In this document: positions 1-8,661 of the stretch, one piece after another
Layout of the letters: each line of letters opens with the position of its first letter
How positions within the stretch are numbered: position 1 is the stretch's first letter
Source of the DNA: Mycobacterium sp. Aquia_216
Lineage (GTDB): Bacteria > Actinomycetota > Actinomycetes > Mycobacteriales > Mycobacteriaceae
DNA length: 64,000 nt
Assembly (NCBI RefSeq): GCF_026723865.1
Contig: NZ_CP113529.1
Location: 5,890,001-5,954,000, forward strand
Direction: 5' to 3'
The notes under the pieces: model-generated
What the model saw: the letters and a program-made list of their open reading frames with translations, nothing else
What the model was told of the DNA's origin: nothing
The model's database searches: none
Position numbers and translations under genes: made by a program

Positions 1-1
1 G

Positions 2-664
2 CTGGTGATCTACAACGGTGGTGGCTACGACCCGTGGATCACTGCGGTGCTGACCGACCATCCCAACATCAAAACCGTCGACGCCTACTCGTTCGCCGGT
101 AATGCCGGCAACGGGGATCGGCCCAACGAGCACGTCTTCTACGACCTCAGCGTCGCCAAGACCGTCGCCACCACCATCGCCGACCGGCTCGCGGCCGTCG
201 ACGTGGACAACGCCGCCGACTATCGGGCCAACGTTGCCGGGTTCGGCCGCGACGCCGACACCATCGCCGCTTCCGAACGTTCCATCGCCAACGCCTATCC
301 CAACACCGCCGTCGTCGCGACCGAACCCGTTGCCTACTACCTGCTGAAGGCCACCGGCCTGGTGAATCGCACGCCGACCGCGTTCATGTCGGCGAACGAG
401 AACGGGACCGATCCCTCGCCGGCCGACATGGCGTATGTCCTCGACCTGATCAACCGCCACCAGGTCGCGGCGCTACTGGTCAACCCGCAAACGACCACGC
501 CCGCGATCAGCGCCCTGCAAGATGCGGCCCGGCGCGCGGGCATCCCGGTCACGCTGGTGACCGAGACGTTGCCCGACGGCGCGGACTATCTGAGCTGGCA
601 GCGCAATACCGTCGATCAGTTGCAGACCGCGTTGCGATCGAGCCGCACCGATGCCCGTCGTTGA
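2..664 (+). CDS. Zinc/manganese ABC transporter substrate-binding protein (5' end outside window)
   Basis: This is the C-terminal part (about 220 residues) of a periplasmic-type metal-binding protein of the ZnuA/AdcA (SBP_bac_9) family; the reading frame is open to the left edge, so the signal peptide and first metal ligands are not visible. What is seen: an EHVFYDL segment that usually carries a metal-binding His, a long central helix region, and a C-terminal NPQTTT...ETLPDGADYLSW segment typical of the second lobe with its acidic ligand. It should capture Zn2+ or Mn2+ outside the membrane and hand it to the permease. The ATPase gene starts 14 nt before this gene's stop, and the permease follows, so the three form one operon. 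Whether the metal is zinc or manganese cannot be told from the sequence. Confidence 0.85.
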   Translation: MVIYNGGGYDPWITAVLTDHPNIKTVDAYSFAGNAGNGDRPNEHVFYDLSVAKTVATTIADRLAAVDVDNAADYRANVAGFGRDADTIAASERSIANAYPNTAVVATEPVAYYLLKATGLVNRTPTAFMSANENGTDPSPADMAYVLDLINRHQVAALLVNPQTTTPAISALQDAARRAGIPVTLVTETLPDGADYLSWQRNTVDQLQTALRSSRTDARR

Positions 665-1478
665 ACAGGCGGTCGAGACGGCCGACCAACGGCCACCGGC
701 TGTCTCGCTGACCGGTGCCCGGTTGGCGTTCGGCGATCGCGTCCTGTGGGACGACCTCGACCTGTCGGTGTCGCGGGGTGAGTTCATCGCGGTGCTCGGT
801 CCCAATGGCACCGGCAAGACATCGCTACTCAAGGTATTGCTCGGACAGCTGCTGCTGAGTGCCGGCGCTGCCTTGGTGGACGGCAAAGAGGTCACCTCGG
901 GCAGCGGAGCCATCGGCTATGTGCCGCAACACCGCCCGATCGACCGGGACGTGATGCTGGTCGGCCGCGACCTGGTCCGGCTGGGCGTCGACGGAAACCG
1001 CTGGGGCTGCACGACGCTGCGCTCGGCCGAGCGCGCCCGCCGCCGGCTGGCCGTAGGCCAGGCGCTGGCCTCGGTCAACGGCGAGCCGCTCGCCGATGTC
1101 CGGGTCGGGCTGATGTCGGGTGGCGAATTGCAGCGCATGCGCATCGCTCAGGCATTGGCCAGCGATCCGATGCTGCTGTTGTGCGACGAGCCGCTGCTGA
1201 CGCTGGATCCGGCCAACGCCAAGCTGGTCGCGGCACTGATCGACCGTCGCCGCCGCGAGGCCAACACCACGGTCATGGTGGTGACCCACGAGATCAACAC
1301 GATCCTGCCGTACGTCGACCGGGTGCTGTATCTGGTCGACGGCCGTTTCCGGATCGGCACCGTCGAGCAGGTGATGAACACCGAAACGCTGTCGACCTTG
1401 TACCGGGCCGAAATCCAGGTGGTGAAGGTCAACGACCGCTACGTGGTGATCGGTGAAGACAGCGGGCGCGCGCTGTGA
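651..1478 (+). CDS. Metal ABC transporter ATP-binding protein (ZnuC-like)
   Basis: A 275-residue ATPase subunit that powers uptake of divalent metal. Visible motifs in order: Walker A GPNGTGKT (residues 50-57), Q-loop PQ (about 92-93), signature MSGGE (155-159), Walker B LLLCDE (175-180) and the H-loop His at about 213. The ATG overlaps the end of the binding-protein gene by 14 nt and the stop overlaps the GTG of the permease (GTGA), which indicates translational coupling. Length and motif order fit the ZnuC/MntB family. Substrate (Zn versus Mn) is inferred from neighbours only. Confidence 0.9.
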   Translation: MPVVEQAVETADQRPPAVSLTGARLAFGDRVLWDDLDLSVSRGEFIAVLGPNGTGKTSLLKVLLGQLLLSAGAALVDGKEVTSGSGAIGYVPQHRPIDRDVMLVGRDLVRLGVDGNRWGCTTLRSAERARRRLAVGQALASVNGEPLADVRVGLMSGGELQRMRIAQALASDPMLLLCDEPLLTLDPANAKLVAALIDRRRREANTTVMVVTHEINTILPYVDRVLYLVDGRFRIGTVEQVMNTETLSTLYRAEIQVVKVNDRYVVIGEDSGRAL

Positions 1479-2335
1479 ACAACCAGCTCTCCGACGTGCT
1501 GGATCATCTGCTCTCCTTCGACATCACCGCCCGTCTGCTGAACCACGACTTCGTCCAGCAGGCGCTGCTGGCGGCCGCGCTGCTGGGACTGGTGGCCGGG
1601 CTGATCGGCCCGTTCATCGTGATGCGCCAGATGTCGTTCGCCGTGCACGGATCCAGCGAATTGTCGCTGACCGGAGCCGCGTTCGCACTGCTGGTCGGGT
1701 TCCAGGTGGGCTTGGGCGCGCTGATCGGCAGCGCCGTGGCGGCCGCACTGTTCGGCGTTCTCGGCCAGCGGGCCCGGGAACGCGATTCGGTGACCGGGGT
1801 GGTGCTGGCGTTCGGGTTGGGCCTCGCGGTGCTGTTCATCTACCTCTACCCGGGACGCTCGACGACGAGTTTCGCGCTGCTCACCGGCCAGATCGTCGGG
1901 GTGGGCTACAGCGGACTGGCGACGCTGGTGCTCGTTTGCCTGCTCGTGATCGGCGTCCTGGCGACGTGCTACCGACCGCTGTTGTTCGCCACCGTCGATC
2001 CCGACGTCGCGGCCGCCCGGGGGGTCCCGGTCCGGGCGCTGGGCATCGTGTTCGCCGCGTTGGTCGGCGTGGTGGCCGCTCAGGCCGTGCAGATCGTCGG
2101 CGCACTGCTGGTGATGTCGTTGCTGATCACACCCGCGGCCGCGGCCGCACGAGTGGTCGCCTCGCCCGCGGTGGCCATCGTGGCCTCGGTGATCTTCGCC
2201 GAAGTCGCCGCGGTAGGGGGAATCGTGCTGTCGCTGGCGCCCGGTGTCCCGGTGTCGGTTTTCGTCGCAACGATCTCGTTTCTGATCTACCTGTTTTGCT
2301 GGCTGCTGGGACGACGGCGGGAGGCCAGCGCTTAA
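1475..2335 (+). CDS. Metal ABC transporter permease (ZnuB/ABC-3 family)
   Basis: A 286-residue polytopic membrane protein of the ABC-3 family. Hydrophobic segments begin near residue 28 and continue to the C-terminus, about seven to eight helices, ending in a basic RRREAS tail. The segment around DPDVAAARGVPV is the cytoplasmic coupling region typical of ZnuB. GTG start overlapping the ATPase stop. It forms the channel of the transporter encoded by the two preceding genes. Resembles Rv2060-type permeases, but this locus sits next to the lppH/arsB2 region, unlike H37Rv. Confidence 0.88.
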   Translation: MNNQLSDVLDHLLSFDITARLLNHDFVQQALLAAALLGLVAGLIGPFIVMRQMSFAVHGSSELSLTGAAFALLVGFQVGLGALIGSAVAAALFGVLGQRARERDSVTGVVLAFGLGLAVLFIYLYPGRSTTSFALLTGQIVGVGYSGLATLVLVCLLVIGVLATCYRPLLFATVDPDVAAARGVPVRALGIVFAALVGVVAAQAVQIVGALLVMSLLITPAAAAARVVASPAVAIVASVIFAEVAAVGGIVLSLAPGVPVSVFVATISFLIYLFCWLLGRRREASA

Positions 2336-2373
2336 GCTTGTCCCACGCAGTGGCCGCGGCAGGGGAGGCAACG

Positions 2374-3084
2374 GTGCGCCAGCAAATGGCTGTCCTGATG
2401 CTGACCGCGCTCGCCACTGTTGCCGTCGGCTGCACCAGCAGCGTCGCCGGAAAAGCGGTGCCGGCGGACGAGTCTGGCAGGCCGAGCTTAAATCCCGTCG
2501 CGGTATCGGCACTGGAGGGGTTGTTGCTCGACCCGGGCCAGATCAACGGCGCGCTGGGGGCGACATCGATGAAGGTGTGGGTCAACGCCAAGGGCATGTG
2601 GGACTGGAGCGCCGGCATCAGCGACAAGAACTGCCTGGCCATCGACGGGCCCGCGCAGGAGAGAGTCTATGTCGGCTCCGGGTGGACCGCGATGCGCGGC
2701 CAGCGGATCGACGACAGCGTGGACGGCTCCAAGAAGCGCGACCACTACGCCATCCAGGCCGTCGTCGCCTTCGCGTCCGAGCACGACGCCGACGGGTTCT
2801 ACGACTCCTCGGTGCAGAGTTGGTCGGCGTGCTCGAAGCGTCGTTTTTCCGACGTCACGCAGGGTCAGCCCGACACCGTCTGGACGGTGGCCGGCATCAG
2901 CACGGACAACAGCATGCTCAGCACCTCCGAAGTCCAGGAGGGCGGTGACGGCTGGACCTGCCAGCGGGCCCTGACCGCGCGCAACAACATCGTCATCGAC
3001 GTCGTGACCTGCGCCTACAGCCAGGTGGGGGCGTCGGCAATCGACATCGCTTCCCAGCTCGCGGCGAAGGTTGCTAAGCAGTAG
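2374..3084 (+). CDS. Lipoprotein with PknH-like extracellular sensor domain (LppH-like), copy 1
   Basis: A 236-residue secreted lipoprotein. The GTG at 2374 is chosen because a GGGGAGG ribosome site lies five nucleotides upstream. A hydrophobic leader ends in the lipobox VAVGC with the lipidated Cys at residue 20. The mature part starts with a short linker, then an LEGLLLDPGQI segment that marks the PknH_C/LppH sensor fold, and has four spaced Cys (NCLA, SACSK, TCQR, VTCAY), enough for the two disulfides of that fold. Ligand unknown. It is followed after 3 nt by a second copy of the same family. Position before the Rv3577/arsB2 homologs matches lppH (Rv3576). Confidence 0.85.
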   Translation: MRQQMAVLMLTALATVAVGCTSSVAGKAVPADESGRPSLNPVAVSALEGLLLDPGQINGALGATSMKVWVNAKGMWDWSAGISDKNCLAIDGPAQERVYVGSGWTAMRGQRIDDSVDGSKKRDHYAIQAVVAFASEHDADGFYDSSVQSWSACSKRRFSDVTQGQPDTVWTVAGISTDNSMLSTSEVQEGGDGWTCQRALTARNNIVIDVVTCAYSQVGASAIDIASQLAAKVAKQ

Positions 3085-3087
3085 ACG

Positions 3088-3831
3088 ATGCACCGGGTAC
3101 TTCGATGGCCGACCGCCTTGCTTGCCGCGCCGATCGCTTGCGCGTTGACGGCAACGGTCGCGGGCTGTACCAGGGCGGTCGATGGGACGGCATTGGCCGC
3201 CCAACCCGTGGTCCACACCCCCGCCAGCTCGGCGGCCCGCCCCGCCCCGCGCGCGATGCCGACCACAGTCCTCGAAGGCCTGCTGATGAGTCAGAACCAG
3301 CTCGTCGCCCTGGTCGGGGGGACGAACATGGCCTTGGTCGGCACCGCCACCAGCACCTCGGACTCGTCGAAAATCATCGACGATCGCACCTGCCTGGGGC
3401 TCGGTTCGGTGGGAGACGCGACGACCTACGCCAATAGCGGATACGTCGCGATACGCGGCAACCAGTTCAGCACTCCCAACGCGGTGGCGGCCGATGTCAC
3501 CCAACTGGCGGCGTCGTTCACAGCCCCGGGCGATGCCCAGGCGTTGCTGCAACGCACGATCCAGGATTGGCAGCGATGTGCCCAGCGGCGGTACGGGTTT
3601 CACTCTTCGAACGGCAATCACAGCTACTTCTCCACTCACGACTTGCGCGTCAGCGGCTCGCGCATCGAATTGTCGATGCGCCAAGAGGAAGATCCCAGAT
3701 GGGGCTGCTCGCATGCGATGGCCGTCCAGGACGCCGTCATCGTCGAGGGCCGCGTCTGCCTGCTGAACAAGGACACCGACCCCGCGGTCGACGCCCTACT
3801 CGACCAGATCATTGCCAAGATCCCGCAATAA
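3088..3831 (+). CDS. Lipoprotein with PknH-like extracellular sensor domain (LppH-like), copy 2
   Basis: A 247-residue lipoprotein paralogous to the gene just upstream. Leader with lipobox VAGC, lipidated Cys at residue 27; then a Pro/Ala linker and a VLEGLLMSQNQL segment matching LEGLLLDPGQI of copy 1. The four conserved Cys are again present (RTCLG, QRCAQ, WGCSH, RVCLL). ATG start lies 3 nt after the stop of copy 1, so the two are co-transcribed. The two copies have diverged strongly in between the conserved blocks, which suggests an old duplication. Function is inferred only from similarity to the extracellular domain of the Ser/Thr kinase PknH. Confidence 0.85.
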   Translation: MHRVLRWPTALLAAPIACALTATVAGCTRAVDGTALAAQPVVHTPASSAARPAPRAMPTTVLEGLLMSQNQLVALVGGTNMALVGTATSTSDSSKIIDDRTCLGLGSVGDATTYANSGYVAIRGNQFSTPNAVAADVTQLAASFTAPGDAQALLQRTIQDWQRCAQRRYGFHSSNGNHSYFSTHDLRVSGSRIELSMRQEEDPRWGCSHAMAVQDAVIVEGRVCLLNKDTDPAVDALLDQIIAKIPQ

Positions 3832-3840
3832 GCTAGGCAG

Positions 3841-4599
3841 GTGGCGGGTATCGACCTGAACGCTGACCTGGGCGAGGGCTTTGGCGTCTGGCGTCTCGGT
3901 GACGACGACGCCATGCTGCAGATCGTCACCAGTGCCAACGTCGCGTGCGGTTTCCATGCGGGCGATCCGGCCAACCTGCTGCGGGTGTGCCGTGGCGCCG
4001 CCGAGCGGGGTGTGCGGATCGGCGCGCAGGTGAGCTATCGCGACCTGGCCGGGTTCGGCCGGCGCTTCATCGATGTCGCCGCCGAGGATCTCGTTGCCGA
4101 CGTGGTGTATCAGATCGGCGCGTTACAGGCGATCGCTCACGCGTCCGGATCGACGGTCTCCTACGTCAAACCCCATGGCGCGCTGTACAACACGATCGTG
4201 ACCAACCGCGAGCAGGCCGCGGCCGTCGCCGAGGCGGTGCGTTCGGTGGACGCCGCGCTGCCCGTGTTGGGCATCTCGGGTTCGGCGTTCTTCGACGAAG
4301 CCGCGCGTCTCGGATTGCAGACGGTGGCCGAGGCGTTCGCCGATCGCGCCTACCGACCCGACGGCCAGCTGGTGTCCCGTCGCGAGCAGGGGGCGGTGCT
4401 GCAGGACCCGGCGGCGATCGCGCGGCGCGTGGTGACCATGGTGTCCTCCGGGCAGGTCGCCGCGATCGACGGCACCGAGATTCCGGTGAGCGTGGAATCG
4501 GTTTGCGTGCACGGTGATTCGCCCGGCGCGGTGCGGATCGCGACCGCGGTGCGCGATCAGATCCAGGCGGCGGGCATCGACATCAGGGCGTTCTGCTGA
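3841..4599 (+). CDS. pxpA: LamB/YcsF family protein, 5-oxoprolinase subunit A (PxpA)
   Basis: A 252-residue cytosolic protein with the family signature DLNADLGEGFG at residues 5-15, followed by NVACGFHAGDP and SYVKPHGALYN, both hallmark blocks of PxpA. In characterised bacteria PxpA works with PxpB and PxpC in ATP-dependent hydrolysis of 5-oxoproline to glutamate. Here no pxpB/pxpC gene is visible: the neighbours are sensor lipoproteins upstream and a metallo-hydrolase downstream, which overlaps as TGATG. The partners may lie elsewhere in the genome. GTG start at 3841, 9 nt after the previous stop. Confidence 0.88.
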   Translation: MAGIDLNADLGEGFGVWRLGDDDAMLQIVTSANVACGFHAGDPANLLRVCRGAAERGVRIGAQVSYRDLAGFGRRFIDVAAEDLVADVVYQIGALQAIAHASGSTVSYVKPHGALYNTIVTNREQAAAVAEAVRSVDAALPVLGISGSAFFDEAARLGLQTVAEAFADRAYRPDGQLVSRREQGAVLQDPAAIARRVVTMVSSGQVAAIDGTEIPVSVESVCVHGDSPGAVRIATAVRDQIQAAGIDIRAFC

Positions 4600-5516
4600 T
4601 GCGGCTGAAGCTCGGACGCCCCGATATCGCGCGGTATTCGGACCGGTTCGACGTGCCTGCCGCCGCGGCCGACGGACTCTCGGTGACCTGGATGGGCGTG
4701 GCGACGTTGTTGATCGACGACGGGTCGTCGGCGCTGATGACCGACGGCTATTTCTCGCGCCCCAGCCTGGCGCAGGTCGCGGCCGGCAAGCTGTCGCCGT
4801 CCGCGGCACGCGTGGACGGCTGTCTGGCCCGGGCCAAGGTGTCGCGGCTGGCGGCCGTCATCCCGGTGCACACCCACGTCGACCACGTGATGGATTCCGC
4901 ACTGGTCGCCGACCGCACCGGCGCGCGGCTGGTGGGGGGCGAGTCGGCGGCCAACGTGGGGCGCGGCTATGGCCTGCCGGAGGAGCGCCTCGTGGTCGCG
5001 GTTTCAGGCGAACCAATTCGGTTGGGCGCCTTCGATGTAACGCTGGTGAAATCACACCACTGTCCTCCCGACCGGTATCCGGGTGCGATCGACGCCCCAC
5101 TGGTGCCACCGGTGAAGGTGACGGCGTATCGCTGCGGGGAGGCGTGGTCGACGCTGGTCCACCACCTGCCGTCGGATCACCGGCTGCTGATTCAGGGCAG
5201 CGCCGGCTTCGTCAAAGGAGCGCTGGCCGCCCACCGCGCGGACGCCGTCTACCTCAGCGTCGGCCAACTGGGCCTGCAGCCGCGGTCATACCTGCTCGAC
5301 TACTGGGCGCAGACAGTTCAAGCGGTGGGCGCACGTCGGGTGATCCTCATCCACTGGGATGATTTCTTTCGCCCGTTGTCGAAGCCGTTGCGGGCGTTGC
5401 CGTATGCGGGTGACGACTTGGACGTGTCCATCCGCATTCTCGACGAGCTGGCCACGCGCGACGGTGTCGCGCTGCACATGCCGACGGTGTGGCGGCGCGA
5501 AAACCCTTGGCTGTGA
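4599..5516 (+). CDS. Metallo-beta-lactamase-fold hydrolase (Rv3577-like)
   Basis: A 305-residue protein with the metal-binding signature HTHVDH (around residue 89) and downstream His/Asp residues (SHHCPPDR, IHWDD) of the MBL fold. The ATG overlaps the pxpA stop (TGATG), so the two are translationally coupled. Substrate unknown; members of this group are usually annotated as MBL-fold metallohydrolases. Gene order pxpA-MBL-arsB2 corresponds to the Rv3577-Rv3578 pair. No signal peptide is seen, so a cytosolic location is likely. Confidence 0.8.
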   Translation: MRLKLGRPDIARYSDRFDVPAAAADGLSVTWMGVATLLIDDGSSALMTDGYFSRPSLAQVAAGKLSPSAARVDGCLARAKVSRLAAVIPVHTHVDHVMDSALVADRTGARLVGGESAANVGRGYGLPEERLVVAVSGEPIRLGAFDVTLVKSHHCPPDRYPGAIDAPLVPPVKVTAYRCGEAWSTLVHHLPSDHRLLIQGSAGFVKGALAAHRADAVYLSVGQLGLQPRSYLLDYWAQTVQAVGARRVILIHWDDFFRPLSKPLRALPYAGDDLDVSIRILDELATRDGVALHMPTVWRRENPWL

Positions 5517-5529
5517 AGCGGTCCAGACG

Positions 5530-6771
5530 TTGGCACTGACCGTTTCGCTGCTGTTGCTTGCTATGGTCCTGGGGTTTGCGGTCGTGCGCCCACGAGGCTG
5601 GCCGGAGGCGCTGGCCGCGGTTCCCGCCGCCCTGATCGTGGTCGCGATCGGCGCGATCTCGGTCCACCAGGCGGCCCGGCAGGTCGCCGGGTTGTCGGGA
5701 GTCGTCGCGTTCCTGGGTGCGGTGCTGGTGTTGGCCAAGCTATGCGACGACGAAGGCCTGTTCGAAGCCGCGGGCGCGGCGATCGCGCGGACACCCCGCG
5801 GTTCGCACGGCCTGCTGCGGCACGTGTTCGTCATCGCCGCCAGCATCACCGCCGTCCTGAGTCTGGACGCCACCGTGGTGTTGCTGACCCCGGTGGTGCT
5901 GGCCGCGGTGCGCCGGCTGCGAACCCCGGTGCGCCCCTACGCCTACGCGACGGCGCATCTCGCCAACGGGGCTTCGCTGCTGCTGCCGGTGTCCAACCTG
6001 ACCAACCTGCTGGCGTTTCACACCGCGAACCTCTCTTTCATCGACTTCACCCTGGTGATGGCGCTACCGTGGCTGGCCACCGTCGCCACGCTGTACATGG
6101 TCTTCCACCGTTTTTTCGCCCGGGATCTGCACGTTGCCCCCGACCCGGAACAACTCGGGCCGGCGCAGCGGCCCCCGGTGTTCGTCTTGGTGGTCGTGGC
6201 GCTGACGCTGGCCGGGTTCGCACTGTCCGAGCCGCTGGGCGTAGCCCCCGCGTGGGTAGCGCTCGCGGGTGCTTCGGTGCTCGCGGTGCGCAGCCTGGGC
6301 CGCCGACACACCACTGTGCGCGAAATCCTGTGGTCGGCGCAGGTGTCGTTTCTGGTGTTCGTGCTGGCGCTGGGCGTCGTGGTGCAGGCGGTCACGCTGA
6401 ACGGGATGGACGCGGTGATGTCCGCCGTGTTGCCGCACGGGTCGGGACTGCCCGCATTGCTTGCCGTCGCCGCGGTGGCCGCCGTGCTGGCCAACATCGT
6501 CAACAATCTGCCCGCAACGCTGGTGCTGTTGCCGTTGGCCGCGCCCAGCGGTCCGGTCGCAATCCTGGCGGTGCTGATCGGGGTCAATATCGGGCCCAAC
6601 CTCACCTACGTCGGTTCACTGTCGAACCTGCTGTGGCGGCGCGTGCTTCGCCAGCACGACGTCGAGGCCGGCGTCGGCGAGTACACCCGACTCGGGCTGT
6701 GCACCGTACCGCCGGCCCTGGTGGTGGCGGTGGTCGCACTGTGGGCCTCGGCGCGGCTGCTGGGCCTCTAG
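5530..6771 (+). CDS. arsB2: ArsB2-like membrane transporter (arsenite/anion permease family)
   Basis: A 413-residue polytopic membrane protein of the ArsB/NhaD superfamily (homolog of Rv3578, also about 413 residues). Helices run along the whole length; conserved ArsB features include LDATVVLLTPV, the NLTNLLAF loop and a C-terminal NIVNNLPATL...NIGPNLTYVGSLSNLLWRR block. The likely start is the TTG at 5530, since no ATG/GTG precedes the first helix in this frame; an ATG at 5563 would remove part of helix 1. It may export arsenite or a carboxylate anion; no arsenic regulator or reductase is nearby, so the substrate is uncertain. Confidence 0.82.
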   Translation: MALTVSLLLLAMVLGFAVVRPRGWPEALAAVPAALIVVAIGAISVHQAARQVAGLSGVVAFLGAVLVLAKLCDDEGLFEAAGAAIARTPRGSHGLLRHVFVIAASITAVLSLDATVVLLTPVVLAAVRRLRTPVRPYAYATAHLANGASLLLPVSNLTNLLAFHTANLSFIDFTLVMALPWLATVATLYMVFHRFFARDLHVAPDPEQLGPAQRPPVFVLVVVALTLAGFALSEPLGVAPAWVALAGASVLAVRSLGRRHTTVREILWSAQVSFLVFVLALGVVVQAVTLNGMDAVMSAVLPHGSGLPALLAVAAVAAVLANIVNNLPATLVLLPLAAPSGPVAILAVLIGVNIGPNLTYVGSLSNLLWRRVLRQHDVEAGVGEYTRLGLCTVPPALVVAVVALWASARLLGL

Positions 6772-6798
6772 GCGGGGTGTGTAGTGCCCCCGTCGTGG

Positions 6799-7566
6799 TT
6801 AGATTCGTTCGCGCCACGAGGCCCGGATCATCGAACATCGGCACGTGGCCGTCACCGGGCAGAACTTGAATGCGGCCTGGGGAAGGCGCTCTCGAGTATT
6901 TTTCTCATACTTCTCCACGGGGAGAGTCGTATCCCTTTCCGACCACGCGATGGCGATCGGGCACGGCAGAGGGTGGTCGAATGGCTCGATCTGGCAACTT
7001 TCGTCAACGAGGTCGATGATCGCAGGGGAAGTAAGGAAATCGTCACCCATCTTGACGGCCCGTTTTCTCGTCAGGCGGTCGGCGTGGCAAACCGTGTCGT
7101 GCAGCACGAGTCAGTGCAAGTGAGCAGAACTCATCACCAGCGGGCTCAGCGATCGTGTGATCCGGGCAATCGTTCTGGCTATCTTGAATTTCTTCAGAAG
7201 CTGGGCCTGTAGGCCATCGTCTGCCGTCCAGAACGCCGCGGGCGAGAACGCGCATACGGTTACTGCGCGGCCGCGACGAGCCAACTCGATAGCGATGTAT
7301 CCGCCCAGTGAGTTGCCCGCGAGATGTGGTCGACCAAGCCCATAGTCGTTGAGGTGCTGCTCGACGGTGTCGACGAACTCCCCAATCCTGACGGGTCGGC
7401 TCTTTTCCGCAGGGCCACCAGGGTGGCCCACAGCGTTGGGCGCAGATACTTCGTGATGAGCGCACAGATGGGGAATCACTTCCTGCCAGGCGCTTTCGGC
7501 GGTCATTCCGAGCCCGTGTAGCGAGACCGACGCTGGTTTGCTGCAGGAAGATCGCTCGAAAGACAT
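6799..7566 (-). pseudogene. Broken alpha/beta-hydrolase gene (in-frame stop plus frameshift)
   Basis: The minus strand carries a recognisable alpha/beta hydrolase: LHGLG oxyanion segment, nucleophile elbow GNSLGG, and a C-terminal AWSERDTTLP region with the catalytic Asp. The ATG at 7566 has a GAGGGGAG ribosome site. The frame is cut by a TGA at 7111-7113 and resumes in the same frame immediately after it. Near 6858-6862 one base appears lost: the frame after AAFK reads FCPVTATC, but the neighbouring frame reads LPGDGHVPMFDDPGLVAR, the expected catalytic-His segment. Two independent lesions make a functional product very unlikely. Confidence 0.8.
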
Positions 7567-7612
7567 GTGCACTCCCCTCTCACGTATGCGGCTGGAGGTC
7601 ATTGCCCATCTG

Positions 7613-8224
7613 TTAGGTGGCGTCGTGGCTGGCCCGTTTGTTGTTGGTCAGGCGCAGGTGCTTATCCGGATCGGGTTCGAGCTCGGCAATGAAGGTCAGG
7701 CTGCCGGTGCCCAGACTGGTGCCGCTAGCTGTTCGCATGACGATCTGCACGGGTTGGATCCGGTGGATGGGTCGTGTCGTCGTGTCGTCGGGCAAGACGA
7801 TGTCGGCGGAATGGGTGACTTCATAGGAATCGATTTCAATGTGCTTGGCACCGCGGTAGACGCCTAGCCCAAGGCCATCTTCGTATCCGCCATAGCCCAG
7901 GCCGTGCATGGCTACTGCTGGTCCAACTGCTTCGGCTTCAATGCAGATGGCTTCCCCCGAGGCAGTGGTGAGATCGAAGAGCACGTGCTCGAATCGGCGA
8001 GGGCGTCTGTCGTCGACGAACGTGGCATCGAGAGACAGTGTGTCGGCCGATACTGTTGCCCCGGTGGCTTTCTCGATGAGTTCGATCGTGATGTCGCGGC
8101 TGTAGTCGAGCCGAGTGATCTGGACGTGCCCGCCATGGGTGTCGGTGGAAAAGAACAGGAATGCAAAAGCGAACCCCGACGGTACTGGTATGGGTCCGGT
8201 AAACGGTACGCGAGCAACCCTCAC
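7613..8224 (-). CDS. Unknown protein, probably N-terminally truncated
   Basis: A 203-codon frame on the minus strand starting at a GTG with no ribosome site. The family is not recognised with certainty; the beta-rich composition and segments such as HVLFDLTTASGE and HGLGYGGYEDGLGLGVYRG recall the C-terminal half of large actinobacterial lipocalin-like unknowns (DUF7064/7065 type), which normally have about 100-150 more residues upstream. Here the frame is open only about 16 codons further up, to a TGA near 8274, where Mce-derived sequence of the opposite strand begins. This supports loss of the 5' half by rearrangement. It is best regarded as a remnant unless shown to be expressed. Confidence 0.45.
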   Translation of the reverse strand: MRVARVPFTGPIPVPSGFAFAFLFFSTDTHGGHVQITRLDYSRDITIELIEKATGATVSADTLSLDATFVDDRRPRRFEHVLFDLTTASGEAICIEAEAVGPAVAMHGLGYGGYEDGLGLGVYRGAKHIEIDSYEVTHSADIVLPDDTTTRPIHRIQPVQIVMRTASGTSLGTGSLTFIAELEPDPDKHLRLTNNKRASHDAT

Positions 8225-8295
8225 CGCGGATGCATAGGTCCGGGCAGGTGCTCGCCGCGGGCCATGTCACCGTTGAGTGGAATACGATTTTTTAG

Positions 8296-8628
8296 AAGCT
8301 GACCTCGGTGCTGTCCGAGATCCAGCCCGAGAAGCTGGGCATGATCGCATCGGCGCTAGACGGCCGGGGCGCGAAGTTTGGCCAAGCCCTCAGCGACCTG
8401 GATCATCTGTTAGCCAAACTCGATCGGAGTCTGCCAAATCTGCGACACGACCCGGAAGCGGCACCGGCGGTGCTCAACGCGTAAGCCGATGCCACACTCG
8501 ATCTTGTTGCGGCCGAAGGTGACTCGGTGGCGATGAGCCAGACCATCGTGGCCGAGCGCCAAAACCTGGATGCGCTGTTGATCAGCGCCATCGGACTGGC
8601 CGATGTCATCAACGACGTGGTGGGCACC
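8296..8628 (+). pseudogene. Internal fragment of an Mce-family (MlaD-like) gene
   Basis: Reading from 8296, the frame gives KLTSVLSEIQPEKLG, then LDHLLAKLDRSLPNL, a TAA at the codon after PAVLNA, and then continues as ADATLDLVAAEGDSVAMSQ and NLDALLISAIGLADV. This is the central helical region of mycobacterial Mce lipid-transport proteins. The TAA stands where Mce proteins have a Tyr codon (TAC to TAA is one base). There is no start, an in-frame TAG precedes 8296, and Mce similarity ends near 8628, where TetR-derived sequence of the other strand follows. It is a dead fragment. Confidence 0.7.
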
Positions 8629-8661
8629 GATCAGGTCGAGATCGGCCGCTTACCGGCGTTA

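Noticed and set aside
1453..2373. Extension of the first LppH-like gene 5' through the permease gene
   Set aside because: That part is out of frame with the permease and lacks its own similarity; the GTG at 2374 has a strong ribosome site and a lipobox at the right distance.
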